Source: an uncultured Eubacteriales bacterium (GTDB lineage: Bacteria; Bacillota; Clostridia; Oscillospirales; CAG-272). From it: DNA of 64,000 bases. The notes under the pieces were generated by a model. It was not told the origin of the DNA and ran no database searches. It worked only from the letters and a program-made list of their open reading frames with translations. Shown here piece after piece: positions 52,530-61,836 of this stretch (positions are counted from its first letter, which is position 1; the number at the start of each line of letters is the position of its first letter). Made by a program: the position numbers and the translations under genes. The stretch spans positions 62,001 to 126,000 of the forward strand of contig CAKSZH010000002.1 of assembly GCA_934525675.1 (NCBI GenBank), in the 5' to 3' direction.

Positions 52530-55109
52530 TCAGTGTCTGGTGGGCGTAAGTCTGACCGGTTCGTCGCCGTATTCTTCAATGCCGAAATATTGCCCGTCCC
52601 GGTAAATGAGTGCCGCATGATGATAGTACGGGTGTAACCCATAGGTATAGGTCGGCAGAATCATGCGACGAAGAAAATAATTGCGGTGCAGCATTTCCGG
52701 GTCGTTGCAACTGATGTACAGAATGCTTCCCTCCGGATCACGGGGATTCGGCAGAATCTGCGCCACGCAATATTTTCCGCAGTAAGCGTCTCCTCGATAG
52801 GTGTATCCTGCCCCGGTAACTTTGATTTCGGCAAGGGACCGGATGTATGTAAGAACGCGGGTCTCCCCGGAGTCGTTTCCCTGCCGGTCCAGGACGATCA
52901 GCGAGCCGCGGGTCGGAATGGCGTCCGTTTCCTCCGGCAGTTCTCTGATCGGATAATCCACAAATATTTTCGGCTGATAGCCGTATCCGGTCGGATGTGC
53001 AAGTGCCTTCGCCGTTCCGTGTAGTGCCGGGTCCCCCTTGTGACAGAGGACCGAGAGCGGCGAGAGATACACATCGAGAATTCCCAATCCCTTGTAGATG
53101 GGATACCGGAATTCAGCGGGATCCGCTTCCATGAACCGATTTCCCTGTTTCCGGAACGAATACCGGTCCCCTGCCGCGTTCCGGTAGGAAAAGGTCTGAC
53201 CGTTGATTCTGACGGCAAACGCGGAACGGTCAATAAATGGTGGGAGGGTCAATGTGATGCCGTCGGCTCCCGAAAGCGTGATGCGGATACGGTTTTTCCG
53301 GGTGGCAACTCTGACTTCCGCAGAGGCCGCACCTTTGGAGATCCCCTCCAATTTGATCCAGTATGCGGTGAGGTGGCGGTTGTGTTCGGTGCGGAAGAAA
53401 AATTCTTTCGGGTATGGGTCTCCCGGCTCTTCGATCAGCCGGCGGAGATTACAGAAATTCAGCTGCATGGCGGAAAGCTGTGAGTGGATCAGCCCGCGGG
53501 CGGTGATGACCTCCCGGTTCCCACGTTTGCGCCCCAGCGCGCGATAAAAGCGTTTTTTATCCTTGTCCGAAAAAATTTCGGAGTCTGCGTAAACGAACAA
53601 GGAACGGGTATTTGTCAGATTTCTGACCAACCGTGTATCAAAATATCCGCCGGAGGGATAGATTCCCGCAAATAGCCCCGGTCGGGTCTGCGCCGTCACG
53701 ATGCACGCTGCAGCTCCGCTGGAATGCCCGACTCCGTAAATGCGGGTCGGATCCACGGAATACCGATTACATATTTCCGCGAGGATTTCCTTTACCGAGG
53801 CTTCGCCGATATAGCTCCCGAGGGTGATTCCCCGGCAGGTCACGTCGGCGCAGAGAAATCCGTCAAATTCCGGTCGGTTTTCGCGGAACATCCGCGAGTA
53901 TTCCGAATACTGCTCGATGGAAAAAATCAGAATCAGACCGTACTTTCCGGTCGGTGTATATCCGTCCGGTACCCGGATCTGATACTGCACAATTGTCTGA
54001 TCCAGCGCGGAACGGAAGAATACGCGGTGAACCCCGGGAGCGGTCAGACCGGCGGGATAGTTTCCGTTCCCTGCGCCCCGGACGATTTCATCCAGTGTCA
54101 GCACATCCAAAAACCAGTCGTCCTCTTTTGCCGCGATTTCCGGAATCAATGCCTCCATGGCGCATTTTTCTTCCGGTGCCAGGAGAACAGGGTCCGGGGC
54201 ATTTTGTACATTTCCTGTCTGCGGATCCAGCAGTTTCTTTGCCTGAGTGATGGTTTCCTTACAGAAGCGTTCCTCGTCTCCGACGTAGATGTGCCACATC
54301 CTCTTCCGTTTTGTTCCGTCTGCCAGCCGGTATGTGAAACACAGATCCAGACAACGGTACATCCGGTCGTGGTTCATGGGGAGCCCGGCAAGCGGAATCC
54401 GGTATTTGGTCAGTGCCCGGCAGTACATTCTTTTGAGAGTCTTTCGGTCTGAGGCGTCGCGGACCGTCAGGGTAAAACGGGTATTCTTCGGGATTCCGAT
54501 GGTATCGTGCGGAATCATCATGAAACGGTAGACCCCGTCCACGGGAAACCGCAGATCATTCTGCCGCAGGAAACATTCCCCCTCTTCCGGTACCAGTGAC
54601 GCCAGACACACGGAGCTTTCCGGGTGTTTTTTCTCCAGGTCGAGATCGTGAATCCGGATAGAGAGAAAATCTTCTTTCCGCGTGCGGAGATTCTCAAAAC
54701 ACAGATGGTGAATACCCTTGTCGAGCATGAGCGTAAATGGGACGCTTGCCATAGCGGAGGCGATGGAAAACATCTTTCCGTCAATCCAGATGCGTGTGGA
54801 AGCGTGCGCAAATACCAGCAGGCTGACCCGGTAGGTCCTATTGCACCGGAGTGTGAAGTACAGGCAGGTGTGAAGCGGTTCATCCGGGACAGATTCCCCG
54901 TAGGAAATCAGGTGGTCCCGTCGTTTCCGGCAATCCAGCATTTTTGCATCATGCGGGCAAAGAACGGCACGTTGTACCAATTCCGGAGTGGGAACAAACT
55001 CCTCCACGACAAGAGCGGGATCAGTCGGTTCTGTCAGCATCCGTACCCGCTGTACACAGAACGGTCGTCTTTTCATGGCATATCGAACGGTTTTTCCGAT
55101 GTCTTTCAT
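52530..55109 (-). CDS. Large alpha/beta-hydrolase (esterase-like) protein
   Basis: The 859-residue protein has no signal peptide or membrane helix. The N-terminal 350 residues are beta-rich with W/IDG-type text (IWIDGKMFSIA) suggesting sugar-binding or jelly-roll modules. The central part (about 385-585) is an alpha/beta-hydrolase like PHB-depolymerase/feruloyl esterases: YGLILIFSIEQ, then the nucleophile elbow GVGHSSGAAA with Ser, followed by IYPSGGY and FVYADSE. The last 270 residues are beta-rich. Likely an esterase or peptidase acting inside the cell; substrate unknown. TCAGGAGG precedes ATG 55109. Confidence 0.75.
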   Translation of the reverse strand: MKDIGKTVRYAMKRRPFCVQRVRMLTEPTDPALVVEEFVPTPELVQRAVLCPHDAKMLDCRKRRDHLISYGESVPDEPLHTCLYFTLRCNRTYRVSLLVFAHASTRIWIDGKMFSIASAMASVPFTLMLDKGIHHLCFENLRTRKEDFLSIRIHDLDLEKKHPESSVCLASLVPEEGECFLRQNDLRFPVDGVYRFMMIPHDTIGIPKNTRFTLTVRDASDRKTLKRMYCRALTKYRIPLAGLPMNHDRMYRCLDLCFTYRLADGTKRKRMWHIYVGDEERFCKETITQAKKLLDPQTGNVQNAPDPVLLAPEEKCAMEALIPEIAAKEDDWFLDVLTLDEIVRGAGNGNYPAGLTAPGVHRVFFRSALDQTIVQYQIRVPDGYTPTGKYGLILIFSIEQYSEYSRMFRENRPEFDGFLCADVTCRGITLGSYIGEASVKEILAEICNRYSVDPTRIYGVGHSSGAAACIVTAQTRPGLFAGIYPSGGYFDTRLVRNLTNTRSLFVYADSEIFSDKDKKRFYRALGRKRGNREVITARGLIHSQLSAMQLNFCNLRRLIEEPGDPYPKEFFFRTEHNRHLTAYWIKLEGISKGAASAEVRVATRKNRIRITLSGADGITLTLPPFIDRSAFAVRINGQTFSYRNAAGDRYSFRKQGNRFMEADPAEFRYPIYKGLGILDVYLSPLSVLCHKGDPALHGTAKALAHPTGYGYQPKIFVDYPIRELPEETDAIPTRGSLIVLDRQGNDSGETRVLTYIRSLAEIKVTGAGYTYRGDAYCGKYCVAQILPNPRDPEGSILYISCNDPEMLHRNYFLRRMILPTYTYGLHPYYHHAALIYRDGQYFGIEEYGDEPVRLTPTRH

Positions 55110-55126
55110 AATTCCTCCTGACAGAT

Positions 55127-56281
55127 TCATATCCACAGTCTGATTCCCGCCATCATCGCAAGCAGCGCTCCGATGTAAGCGATGGCAAAATCCGAAAGAT
55201 CGGCACGACTTCCCTCTTTCCCGGTCAGTACACCGATCGCCGGTGTACTGGTAAGCCCCCCGCACAAAAGGCGGAGTGCCCGCCCACGCGGGATTCTGAA
55301 CAGACGGTACAAAAGGTACCCGACAGTGATCGGAACAAGTGTCAGAAGCGCTCCGTAGCCGAGATATTTCGGGTTCCAGGAATCCGTAAACTGTCCGCCT
55401 GCGGGAATTCCCGTTCCGACAAAGAATACCGCAAGCCCCGTCTTACGGAGTTTCAGAAGCGTTTCTTTGTCGCAACACAGATTGGTGCGCCTTGCAATGA
55501 GATACCCGATTCCCATTCCGGCGATCAGTATTCCACCGGAATTTCCGAGCGGAAATGACGAAAAAAGGGTGAGGTTGCCGAGGGCGCTTCCGAAAACCGC
55601 GGTCAGAAAAACAAGAATTCCAGTTCCCCGTTCCGATAGCCGGATCGGGTTTGATCCGGGTACGGCGGAATGACCGGGGGCCGGAGTACCGGACGAGATA
55701 CGTCGGTCGAGAAGTTGCGTGAAAAGAAGAATTCCCGTGATGCCGATGAGATAGGAACTGCTGTATCCGATCGCGGCATACCCCGCGCCGTCCGGGACGG
55801 ATTCACAGAGTGCCGTCAGTCCCGGGGTGCTGGTCATGGCCCCCGTGAGAAGTCCGCCAAGAAGTTCTGTGGGGGTATCCCGGTCAATGATACGAAGGAG
55901 TGTTGCGGTCAGAAAACAAACCGCAACCGGTACGGTTCCCATGAGAAACGAAAACCATGTCCGCCCCGTTCCCCGCCTTTCGTACAGGGTTTCCCCGGAG
56001 GAAATCCCGACAGAGGAGAGAAAGACAGCCGAACCGAGTCCCGCGAGGAAACCGAGCTTCGGGAAGATCTCCTGCATGTTCCCGGTAAGGAGTATGGCTC
56101 CCTCCCCATTTTGCAGAAGCCGGAGCATGGCGCCGGTAAAAACTGCCGCAAACAGAATCCCGGAAAGTCCCAGGGTAAACTTTCCGAATCGGATCCGTCC
56201 GAACAGGATTCCAACGGCAAGGGTGAGAAATACCGCGACGGCGGGGGTGATCCATCGGGGATCCAAGGTCAGAATGTTCAT
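55127..56281 (-). CDS. AspT/YidE/YbjL-type transporter, short form
   Basis: The 384-residue membrane protein shows the duplicated AspT/YidE motif: GGLLTGAMTSTPGLTAL (about residues 138-154) and CGGLTSTPAIGVLTG (about 346-360). About ten membrane segments are visible. Full-size AspT/YidE proteins (about 550) carry TrkA-C (RCK) domains between the halves; these are missing here. It probably exchanges or exports a small organic acid or amino acid. ATG 56281 follows AAGGAG. It lies just after, and may be cotranscribed with, the holin pair. Confidence 0.8.
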   Translation of the reverse strand: MNILTLDPRWITPAVAVFLTLAVGILFGRIRFGKFTLGLSGILFAAVFTGAMLRLLQNGEGAILLTGNMQEIFPKLGFLAGLGSAVFLSSVGISSGETLYERRGTGRTWFSFLMGTVPVAVCFLTATLLRIIDRDTPTELLGGLLTGAMTSTPGLTALCESVPDGAGYAAIGYSSSYLIGITGILLFTQLLDRRISSGTPAPGHSAVPGSNPIRLSERGTGILVFLTAVFGSALGNLTLFSSFPLGNSGGILIAGMGIGYLIARRTNLCCDKETLLKLRKTGLAVFFVGTGIPAGGQFTDSWNPKYLGYGALLTLVPITVGYLLYRLFRIPRGRALRLLCGGLTSTPAIGVLTGKEGSRADLSDFAIAYIGALLAMMAGIRLWI

Positions 56282-56309
56282 GTTTGTTTCTCCTTCTGTT
56301 TTCGGGAAT

Positions 56310-56594
56310 TCATTTCTTTCGTGCCTGGATATACAGCTGATTGATGTAGACGCTGGCGCCTGCCAAGAGAATGCCCTGTGTGACGGCTGTGAAACAGGCG
56401 AGCGCCGCTTCGCGGGGACCCGTGACCGGTTCCTCGGCAAATACCCACAGTCCGGACAGAAGGACGGAGAGTACCCCAAGTATCCCGGGGATGTATTTGT
56501 CCGGGATCCGGCTTTTTTTGAGTCCCGTTCCGATCAGGTATAAAACGGGAATCAGAACGAGAAGCTCCGCTTTGATGTATTTTCCGTATTCCAT
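56310..56594 (-). CDS. Holin-like small membrane protein
   Basis: The 94-residue protein has three hydrophobic segments (about 8-24, 36-55, 70-88) separated by short charged loops, and resembles Firmicutes phage holins of the Hol44/holin_5_2 type (MEYGKYIKAELLVLIPVLY, KSRIPDKYIPGILGVLS). Holins make lesions in the membrane. It follows the XhlA-like gene by 11 bp. AGGAGGG precedes ATG 56594. Confidence 0.72.
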   Translation of the reverse strand: MEYGKYIKAELLVLIPVLYLIGTGLKKSRIPDKYIPGILGVLSVLLSGLWVFAEEPVTGPREAALACFTAVTQGILLAGASVYINQLYIQARKK

Positions 56595-56605
56595 AGTTAT
56601 CCCTC

Positions 56606-56899
56606 CTATTCGTTGATCCAACCGCTGACAATTGCCGTCATGATCGCTCCCGCGAGCGCGGAAAGAATGGCGGTCACGATCTGTTGCAGGCGCGCTCTCG
56701 GCATGTGATCGATTTCTTCGATCTTCTTTTCGTTTTTGTCCAGATGTTCATTGGTGTGCTTGAGCTCATTGGCAAGCGTGACAAGCGTTTCGTTCATGGT
56801 TCGGATCTCAGACTGTACCTCACGCAGGTCAGACAGATCGCGTTCGATGGTTTTCAGTTGCTGTTCGTGCCGTTCCACGGTAATCAGAACTTCATCCAC
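56606..56899 (-). CDS. XhlA-like coiled-coil membrane protein
   Basis: The 97-residue protein has a charged coiled coil (about 3-68, rich in Glu, Lys, Asn, with ERHEQQLKTIERDLSDL) and one C-terminal membrane segment (about 72-92). That matches haemolysin XhlA/phage accessory holin proteins. The start is GTG 56899 after AAAGGAG. With the holin gene it forms a two-gene lysis-like unit, but no endolysin or phage gene is near. Confidence 0.72.
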   Translation of the reverse strand: MDEVLITVERHEQQLKTIERDLSDLREVQSEIRTMNETLVTLANELKHTNEHLDKNEKKIEEIDHMPRARLQQIVTAILSALAGAIMTAIVSGWINE

Positions 56900-57039
56900 G
56901 AAACATTCTCCTTTCTTTTTTTGCTGATTGCAATTGGTGATTGCCCACAGTATAACGGTTAGTGCGGACAGTTTCCGTCCGCTTTACAAAGATTGCGGAA
57001 ATATTTGATTTTTCCGCGCGACGGAGAACACGACAGACA

Positions 57040-57099
57040 AAACAAAAACACCCCTTGAGGGTATTCCGTCCGAAAACGAAATTTCCCCCAAGGGGTGTT
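57040..57099 (-). terminator. Terminator after pgi
   Basis: AACACCCCTTG (57047-57057) pairs with CAAGGGGTGTT (57089-57099), with extra GGG/CCC pairing inside; a T5-G-T4 tract follows on the minus strand. Confidence 0.85.
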
Positions 57100-57142
57100 A
57101 TGAGGATTTTTGATCCGGAGAAAATGTCTCGCCGGAAGCCGA

Positions 57143-58486
57143 TCAGGAATTCTTCAGTCTTGCTTCCAGGACTTCGCGCTGAGCCTCGTAGCCGGGTTTA
57201 CCGAGAAGCGCAAACATATTCTTCTTGTACGCTTCCACACCGGGCTGGTTGAAGGGATTGACGCCGAGGATATACCCGGAGATCGCGCAGGCAAGCTCAA
57301 AGAAGTAAATCAGGTAGCCGAGCGCGTAAGGAGAACGCTCGTCAAGCTCCAGCACGACGTTCGGCACGCCGCCGTCCACATGGGCAAACAGCGTTCCCTG
57401 CATTGCTGTCTTTTTGACATCATTCAGGTCCATGCCGGAAAGGAAATTGAGCCCGTCTATGTTATGGGGATCGTTCGGGATCTCAAATCTGACGCCGGTA
57501 TCGCCGATGGCAAGCACGGTCTCAAACAGATCGCGATAGCCTTCCTGAATATACTGACCGAGAGAGTGCAGGTCGGTCGAGAAAATAACGGAGGACGGGT
57601 AGATGCCCTTGTTGTTCTTTCCCTCGCTTTCGCCGTAGAGCTGCTTCCACCATTCGTTCATCATTGCCTGGAACGGTTCGTAGCCGACGAGAATCTCCAC
57701 CAGCTTTCCCTTGCGGTACAGAATGTTGCGGAGCGCGGCGTACTTGTACGCGTCGTTTTCCTCGATCTTGTCGGAGGTATAGGCAAGACGTGCATCGTTT
57801 GCGCCCTTCATCAGGTCGTCAATGCTGATTCCGGCGACCGCGATGGGCAGAAGTCCTACGGCAGTGAGCACCGAGTAGCGTCCGCCGACGTCATCCGGTA
57901 CGACAAAGGTCTCATAGCCTGCCTCAGTCGAGAACTGCTTGAGCGTTCCCTTCTGACGGTCGGTCGTCACGAAGATACGGTCCTTCGCGCCTTCCTTGCC
58001 GTATTTGGTTTCGAGCAGTTCGCGGAATACGCGGAACGCAACCGCAGGCTCGGTGGTGGTGCCGGACTTGGAAATGACGTTGATGCAGACGTCCTTATCC
58101 CGGCAGATCTCCACCAGTTCGGCAAGAGATGCTGCGCTGATATTGCAACCGGCATAGTAGATGTCCGGCGTGTCCTTGCGGATGTTATTGTAATTCGGAG
58201 AGGTCAGAAACTCAATCACGGCGCGTGCACCGAGATAGGAGCCGCCGATCCCGATGACGACAAAAACATCGCAGGTTTTCTTGATTTTCTCAGCCGCCAG
58301 CTTGATCCGGGCAAATTCTTCTTTGTCGTAATCCTCGGGGAGCGTCGTCCAACCGAGAAAATCGCTGCCCGCGCCGGTTTTGTTCCGGAGCTGTGCGTGT
58401 GCGGCAGTAACGGATGCCTGCATGGAAGAATACTCATCTTCTCCCACAAAATTTCTGACATAACGGTCATTCAGATGAAGTGTCAT
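57143..58486 (-). CDS. pgi: Glucose-6-phosphate isomerase
   Basis: The 447-residue glycolytic enzyme has the sugar isomerase (SIS) motifs VVIGIGGSYLGARAV (about 77-91), VISKSGTTTEPAVAFR and the active-site Glu in YGESEGKNNKG. The length (about 450) is the shorter Firmicutes form. ATG 58486 follows AAGGTG. It has its own promoter and terminator. Confidence 0.96.
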   Translation of the reverse strand: MTLHLNDRYVRNFVGEDEYSSMQASVTAAHAQLRNKTGAGSDFLGWTTLPEDYDKEEFARIKLAAEKIKKTCDVFVVIGIGGSYLGARAVIEFLTSPNYNNIRKDTPDIYYAGCNISAASLAELVEICRDKDVCINVISKSGTTTEPAVAFRVFRELLETKYGKEGAKDRIFVTTDRQKGTLKQFSTEAGYETFVVPDDVGGRYSVLTAVGLLPIAVAGISIDDLMKGANDARLAYTSDKIEENDAYKYAALRNILYRKGKLVEILVGYEPFQAMMNEWWKQLYGESEGKNNKGIYPSSVIFSTDLHSLGQYIQEGYRDLFETVLAIGDTGVRFEIPNDPHNIDGLNFLSGMDLNDVKKTAMQGTLFAHVDGGVPNVVLELDERSPYALGYLIYFFELACAISGYILGVNPFNQPGVEAYKKNMFALLGKPGYEAQREVLEARLKNS

Positions 58487-58520
58487 GACATTTTCACCTT
58501 TCTTTTTTCAAATACGATTT

Positions 58521-58549
58521 ATTATACATCATAATTTTTTATATTTCAA
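58521..58549 (-). promoter_or_regulatory. Promoter for pgi
   Basis: TTGAAA (58549-58544) and TATAAT (58526-58521), 17-bp spacer, 35 bp before the start. Confidence 0.82.
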
Positions 58550-58566
58550 CAGGTTTCCGAAAAAAA

Positions 58567-59826
58567 TCAGATCAGCATGAATTTTGCAAGCATTCGGGAA
58601 AACACGCCCCAGAAACTGATTTTTTGTACGGTTTCGAGAGCTTTGACGGACACTTCCCCGATTTCCGTACCGCCGACGGAATAGCGGATACGCCCGATGA
58701 CCTCCCCGTCCTTTACGGTCGCGGACAATGTTTCCGGAAGTTCCGTCGCCGTCACGACGCTGTCGATCTGTTCTTTTTTCAGAACGCAGGAAAAAGAACC
58801 GTGCCCGATGCGGCAATTGTCTTGGACACCGCCGAGAACCCGCATGGGAGCAAGTTCCGCGGAATCTACGCGGAAAACGCCGTAATTGGCAAATCCCCAG
58901 TCAAGCAGCTTGGCGGCGGACTGATTGCGCGCATCGCGGTTGGGGGAACCCATAATGACGGAGATCAGCGTCATGCCGCCGCGCGTTGCCGTAACGCTGA
59001 TGCAGAAGCCCGCTTTGGACGTGGAACCGGTTTTCAGCCCCGTACAGCCGTTGTAAAAGCGGACCAGCCGGTTGGTGTTGGTCAGCCCGAATGCGCCGTC
59101 GCGGATAGTGTCCATCCAGATGGAACTGTATTTGAGAATGGTTTCATGGCGGATCAGCTCGCGCGACATGATTGCAATGTCCTCTGCGGAGGTCAGGTGT
59201 TTGGTAACGGCATCGTCAAGCCCCGTCACGTTTTCAAAGGAGGAGTGTTCCATGCCAAGCTCTTTGGCTCTTATGTTCATCAACCCGACGAATGCCTCTA
59301 CACTTCCGCTGATATGTTCCGCGAGCGCGACGGCAGCGTCGTTGGCTGATGCGATGACCACACTTTTCAAAAGATCCTCCACACTCATCTGCTCGCCTTC
59401 CTTCAGAAAGATCTGAGAGCCGCCCATGGAAGACGCGTTGGTACTTGCCGTTACCGTATCGGTCAGCTTCAGTCGACCGGAATCGATCGCCTCCATAATG
59501 AGAAGCAAGGTCATGATTTTGGTGACCGATGCCGGCGGAAGCGCGTCATCCGGTTGCTTGGCGTAAAGAATTTTTCCGGTTGACGCCTCCATCAGAACCG
59601 CGGACTTGCAATCCAGTCCGAGGTCGGGCTGTGCGTTCTCTGTCGATACGGATGGCGAGTTTGCCTCTTGATTGATTTGTGCCGTACCTGCGGTCGCGTC
59701 GGGGGCGGATGCAGTGACAGTTTTGTCTGTCATCGCCGATGTTTCTGTAAACACCGGAAGCCCGCCGAATCCGAGCAGGCACGCAAGCAGGAGTGATAGA
59801 ATTTTCCCGGAGATCTGAACGTTCAT
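58567..59826 (-). CDS. D-alanyl-D-alanine carboxypeptidase (DacF-like, peptidase S11)
   Basis: The 419-residue penicillin-binding protein trims peptidoglycan stem peptides outside the membrane. Signal peptide about residues 8-25 (ILSLLLACLLGFGGLPVF). Active-site motifs: SVTK in PPASVTKIM (Ser nucleophile), SAN in IASANDAA and KTG in GLKTGSTSKAGF. The C-terminal domain (about 305-390) is the PBP5-type beta domain and ends in a hydrophobic anchor helix. Start ATG 59826 follows GAGGTG; the longer frame to 59904 crosses a hairpin. DacF proteins act in spore cortex formation, possibly here too. Confidence 0.92.
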   Translation of the reverse strand: MNVQISGKILSLLLACLLGFGGLPVFTETSAMTDKTVTASAPDATAGTAQINQEANSPSVSTENAQPDLGLDCKSAVLMEASTGKILYAKQPDDALPPASVTKIMTLLLIMEAIDSGRLKLTDTVTASTNASSMGGSQIFLKEGEQMSVEDLLKSVVIASANDAAVALAEHISGSVEAFVGLMNIRAKELGMEHSSFENVTGLDDAVTKHLTSAEDIAIMSRELIRHETILKYSSIWMDTIRDGAFGLTNTNRLVRFYNGCTGLKTGSTSKAGFCISVTATRGGMTLISVIMGSPNRDARNQSAAKLLDWGFANYGVFRVDSAELAPMRVLGGVQDNCRIGHGSFSCVLKKEQIDSVVTATELPETLSATVKDGEVIGRIRYSVGGTEIGEVSVKALETVQKISFWGVFSRMLAKFMLI

Positions 59827-59873
59827 ATACATCACCTCGGGAAAAGATATGATAGAAAAGAACGCTTTAGAAG

Positions 59874-59898
59874 TAAAAAGGATCCTGTCATCAGGATC
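59874..59898 (-). terminator. Terminator-like hairpin in the carboxypeptidase leader
   Basis: GATCCTG pairs with CAGGATC around a 4-base loop (59881-59898), followed on the minus strand by CTTTTT, about 50 bp before the start codon. It could be an attenuator or just an upstream terminator. Confidence 0.55.
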
Positions 59899-59999
59899 GG
59901 ACAACCATTGAAGTCTGTTCGCTTCAGCAATGTTATATGTCGGGCGACCACCCGCTCCCCTCCTTTTCGGACGAGAAAGAAGCTGTTGTATTCTGACGC

Positions 60000-60040
60000 A
60001 CTTATAAAAAGAACTGTAGTCTGTACACTACAGTTCTTTT
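60000..60040 (-). terminator. Terminator after the acyl-CoA synthetase
   Basis: AAAAGAACTGTAGT (60007-60020) pairs with ACTACAGTTCTTTT (60027-60040) around CTGTAC; T-runs lie on both sides. Confidence 0.9.
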
Positions 60041-60060
60041 GGCTTTTGAAAGCGATGGAA

Positions 60061-61836
60061 TTATTGCTTATCTTCTGTTTTCTCCGACGAAGAAACCGCT
60101 TCAGAGGAATCTGTGTTGTCCTGAGCAAGCCCCTGCCGTTTAATCTTCATGGAAGTGGTTTTGTTGAACGGCTTGGTACGCATCTCAATCCGCTGAATTT
60201 TTTTGAAGTTGGGGAGAGAGCGGTTGATACGGTTGATCTCTTCGTGGATCGCGCTCCAGAGTTCTTCCTGCGAGTTGAGACCACGCTTTTCGGCTTCCTC
60301 GGAGTTTGGATAGATCAATGCGGTGACAAGGACGGTTTCCCCGTCCTCCGCAAGCTTACCGACTACAACCGCTTCCGAAATGAGCGAAATCGGTTCCAGA
60401 TATTCCTCAATCTCCTCCGGGAAGACATTCTTGCCGCCGGAGAGGACAATGACATTCTTTTTCCGACCGGTGATGTAAAGATATCCCTTTTCATCCTGGT
60501 AACCGTAGTCACCGGTATGGAACCAGCCATCGGGCGTGATGACTTCGGCGGTCTGTTCGGGATCGTCGTAGTAACCGAGCATGACGTTGTCGCCCTTGAC
60601 ACAGATCTCGCCGTAGGAATCCCATTCGTTTTCTTTCTCGATCCGGACATCCAGCCCGTAGATCGGAAGACCGCAGGAGTCGGGATTGTATTTGTTGGTG
60701 GGCACGACGGAAATGAGCGGTGCGCATTCGGTAATGCCGTAACCCTGGCAGGTGGTCACGCCGAATTCCGTGAATTCCTTGACCATTTCGGGGTTGAGCG
60801 CGGCACCGCCGACGATAATCAAACGCAGTCTGCCGCCAAGTCCGTCGCGCACCTGCGAGAACAGACGCTTGCGGAGGTCAACGCGGGCAAACCGGAGACC
60901 TTTGCTGATCTTCATTGCGTAGTGCAGCGTATTCGCGGCGCCCTGCTTTTCGGCATTCTTCCAGATATTTTTGTGAAGCTGATTGACAAACAGCGGGACC
61001 AGCGTCATCAGCGTCGGGCGGAATTCCTTGATATTCTTTGCAACATACCGGAGTCCGTCGCTGATGCAGACCGACGCGCCGAACATCATGGGGCCGAGAA
61101 TGCCGCAGGTCAGTTCATACGTGTGGTGAATCGGCAGAACGGACATGAGAACGTCGTCCTGACGAACGTCCAGTGCGTGTACAATTCCATTGAGTACGAA
61201 GCAGATATTCTTCTGGGACAGCATGACACCCTTGCTGGAGCCGGTCGTTCCGGAGGTAAACAGGATTGCGCACATTTCCTCCGGATCGGTGTTGTAGCCG
61301 TTGAAGGAATGATCGCAAAGTTCTGCTTCACCGATTTCCGTCAGCGCACGGAAAGTCATGTACTTTCCGTTTTCCCCTTCCTCTGCCTGACCGCGCAGTG
61401 CAAAGAAATTGGTCACGTCGGGGATCTCTTCCGCACGGGTGTGGAACAGTTCCGAAAAATGTGCGGAATACGCCACAGCAGAGACCTTTGCTTTGACAAT
61501 GAATTTGAGAATCTCATCGTGCGAAAGCTCTTTGTCAAGCGGGACAATCACGCCGCCGTTTGCAACCGTTGCAAGATAGGTGAGAATCCAGTCTACCGAA
61601 GTCTCGCCGATCACGGCAACACGCTTGCCTGCAAGTCCCAGCTTCTTCATGCCTTCTGCGGTACGGTCAAGCTGACGCTTGAATTCCCCGTAGGTCACCG
61701 TGACGGTGTCGATCCCGTCATGATACACGAATACCGGGCGGTCGCGGTACAGCACCGCACACTGATCTACCAATTCATACAAGCGGGATACGGTACGATA
61801 GGATTCCTCTTCTTTTGAAAAAAACGGAATTTTCAT
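60061..61836 (-). CDS. Long-chain acyl-CoA synthetase (AMP-binding)
   Basis: The 591-residue enzyme activates fatty acids with ATP and CoA. Motifs: ILFTSGTTGSSKGVMLSQKN (about residues 192-211), GYGITECAPLIS, GWFHTGDYGYQDEKGYLYITGRKKNVIV and C-terminal PFNKTTSMKIKRQ. Length and pattern fit FadD-type synthetases and not small aryl ligases. The C-terminus is Ser/Glu-rich. It follows a GC-rich leader with its own promoter. Confidence 0.92.
   Translation of the reverse strand: MKIPFFSKEEESYRTVSRLYELVDQCAVLYRDRPVFVYHDGIDTVTVTYGEFKRQLDRTAEGMKKLGLAGKRVAVIGETSVDWILTYLATVANGGVIVPLDKELSHDEILKFIVKAKVSAVAYSAHFSELFHTRAEEIPDVTNFFALRGQAEEGENGKYMTFRALTEIGEAELCDHSFNGYNTDPEEMCAILFTSGTTGSSKGVMLSQKNICFVLNGIVHALDVRQDDVLMSVLPIHHTYELTCGILGPMMFGASVCISDGLRYVAKNIKEFRPTLMTLVPLFVNQLHKNIWKNAEKQGAANTLHYAMKISKGLRFARVDLRKRLFSQVRDGLGGRLRLIIVGGAALNPEMVKEFTEFGVTTCQGYGITECAPLISVVPTNKYNPDSCGLPIYGLDVRIEKENEWDSYGEICVKGDNVMLGYYDDPEQTAEVITPDGWFHTGDYGYQDEKGYLYITGRKKNVIVLSGGKNVFPEEIEEYLEPISLISEAVVVGKLAEDGETVLVTALIYPNSEEAEKRGLNSQEELWSAIHEEINRINRSLPNFKKIQRIEMRTKPFNKTTSMKIKRQGLAQDNTDSSEAVSSSEKTEDKQ

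Noticed and set aside
59908..61818. Open frame of 636 codons opposite the acyl-CoA synthetase
   Set aside because: Antisense shadow; the minus-strand enzyme has all AMP-binding motifs.
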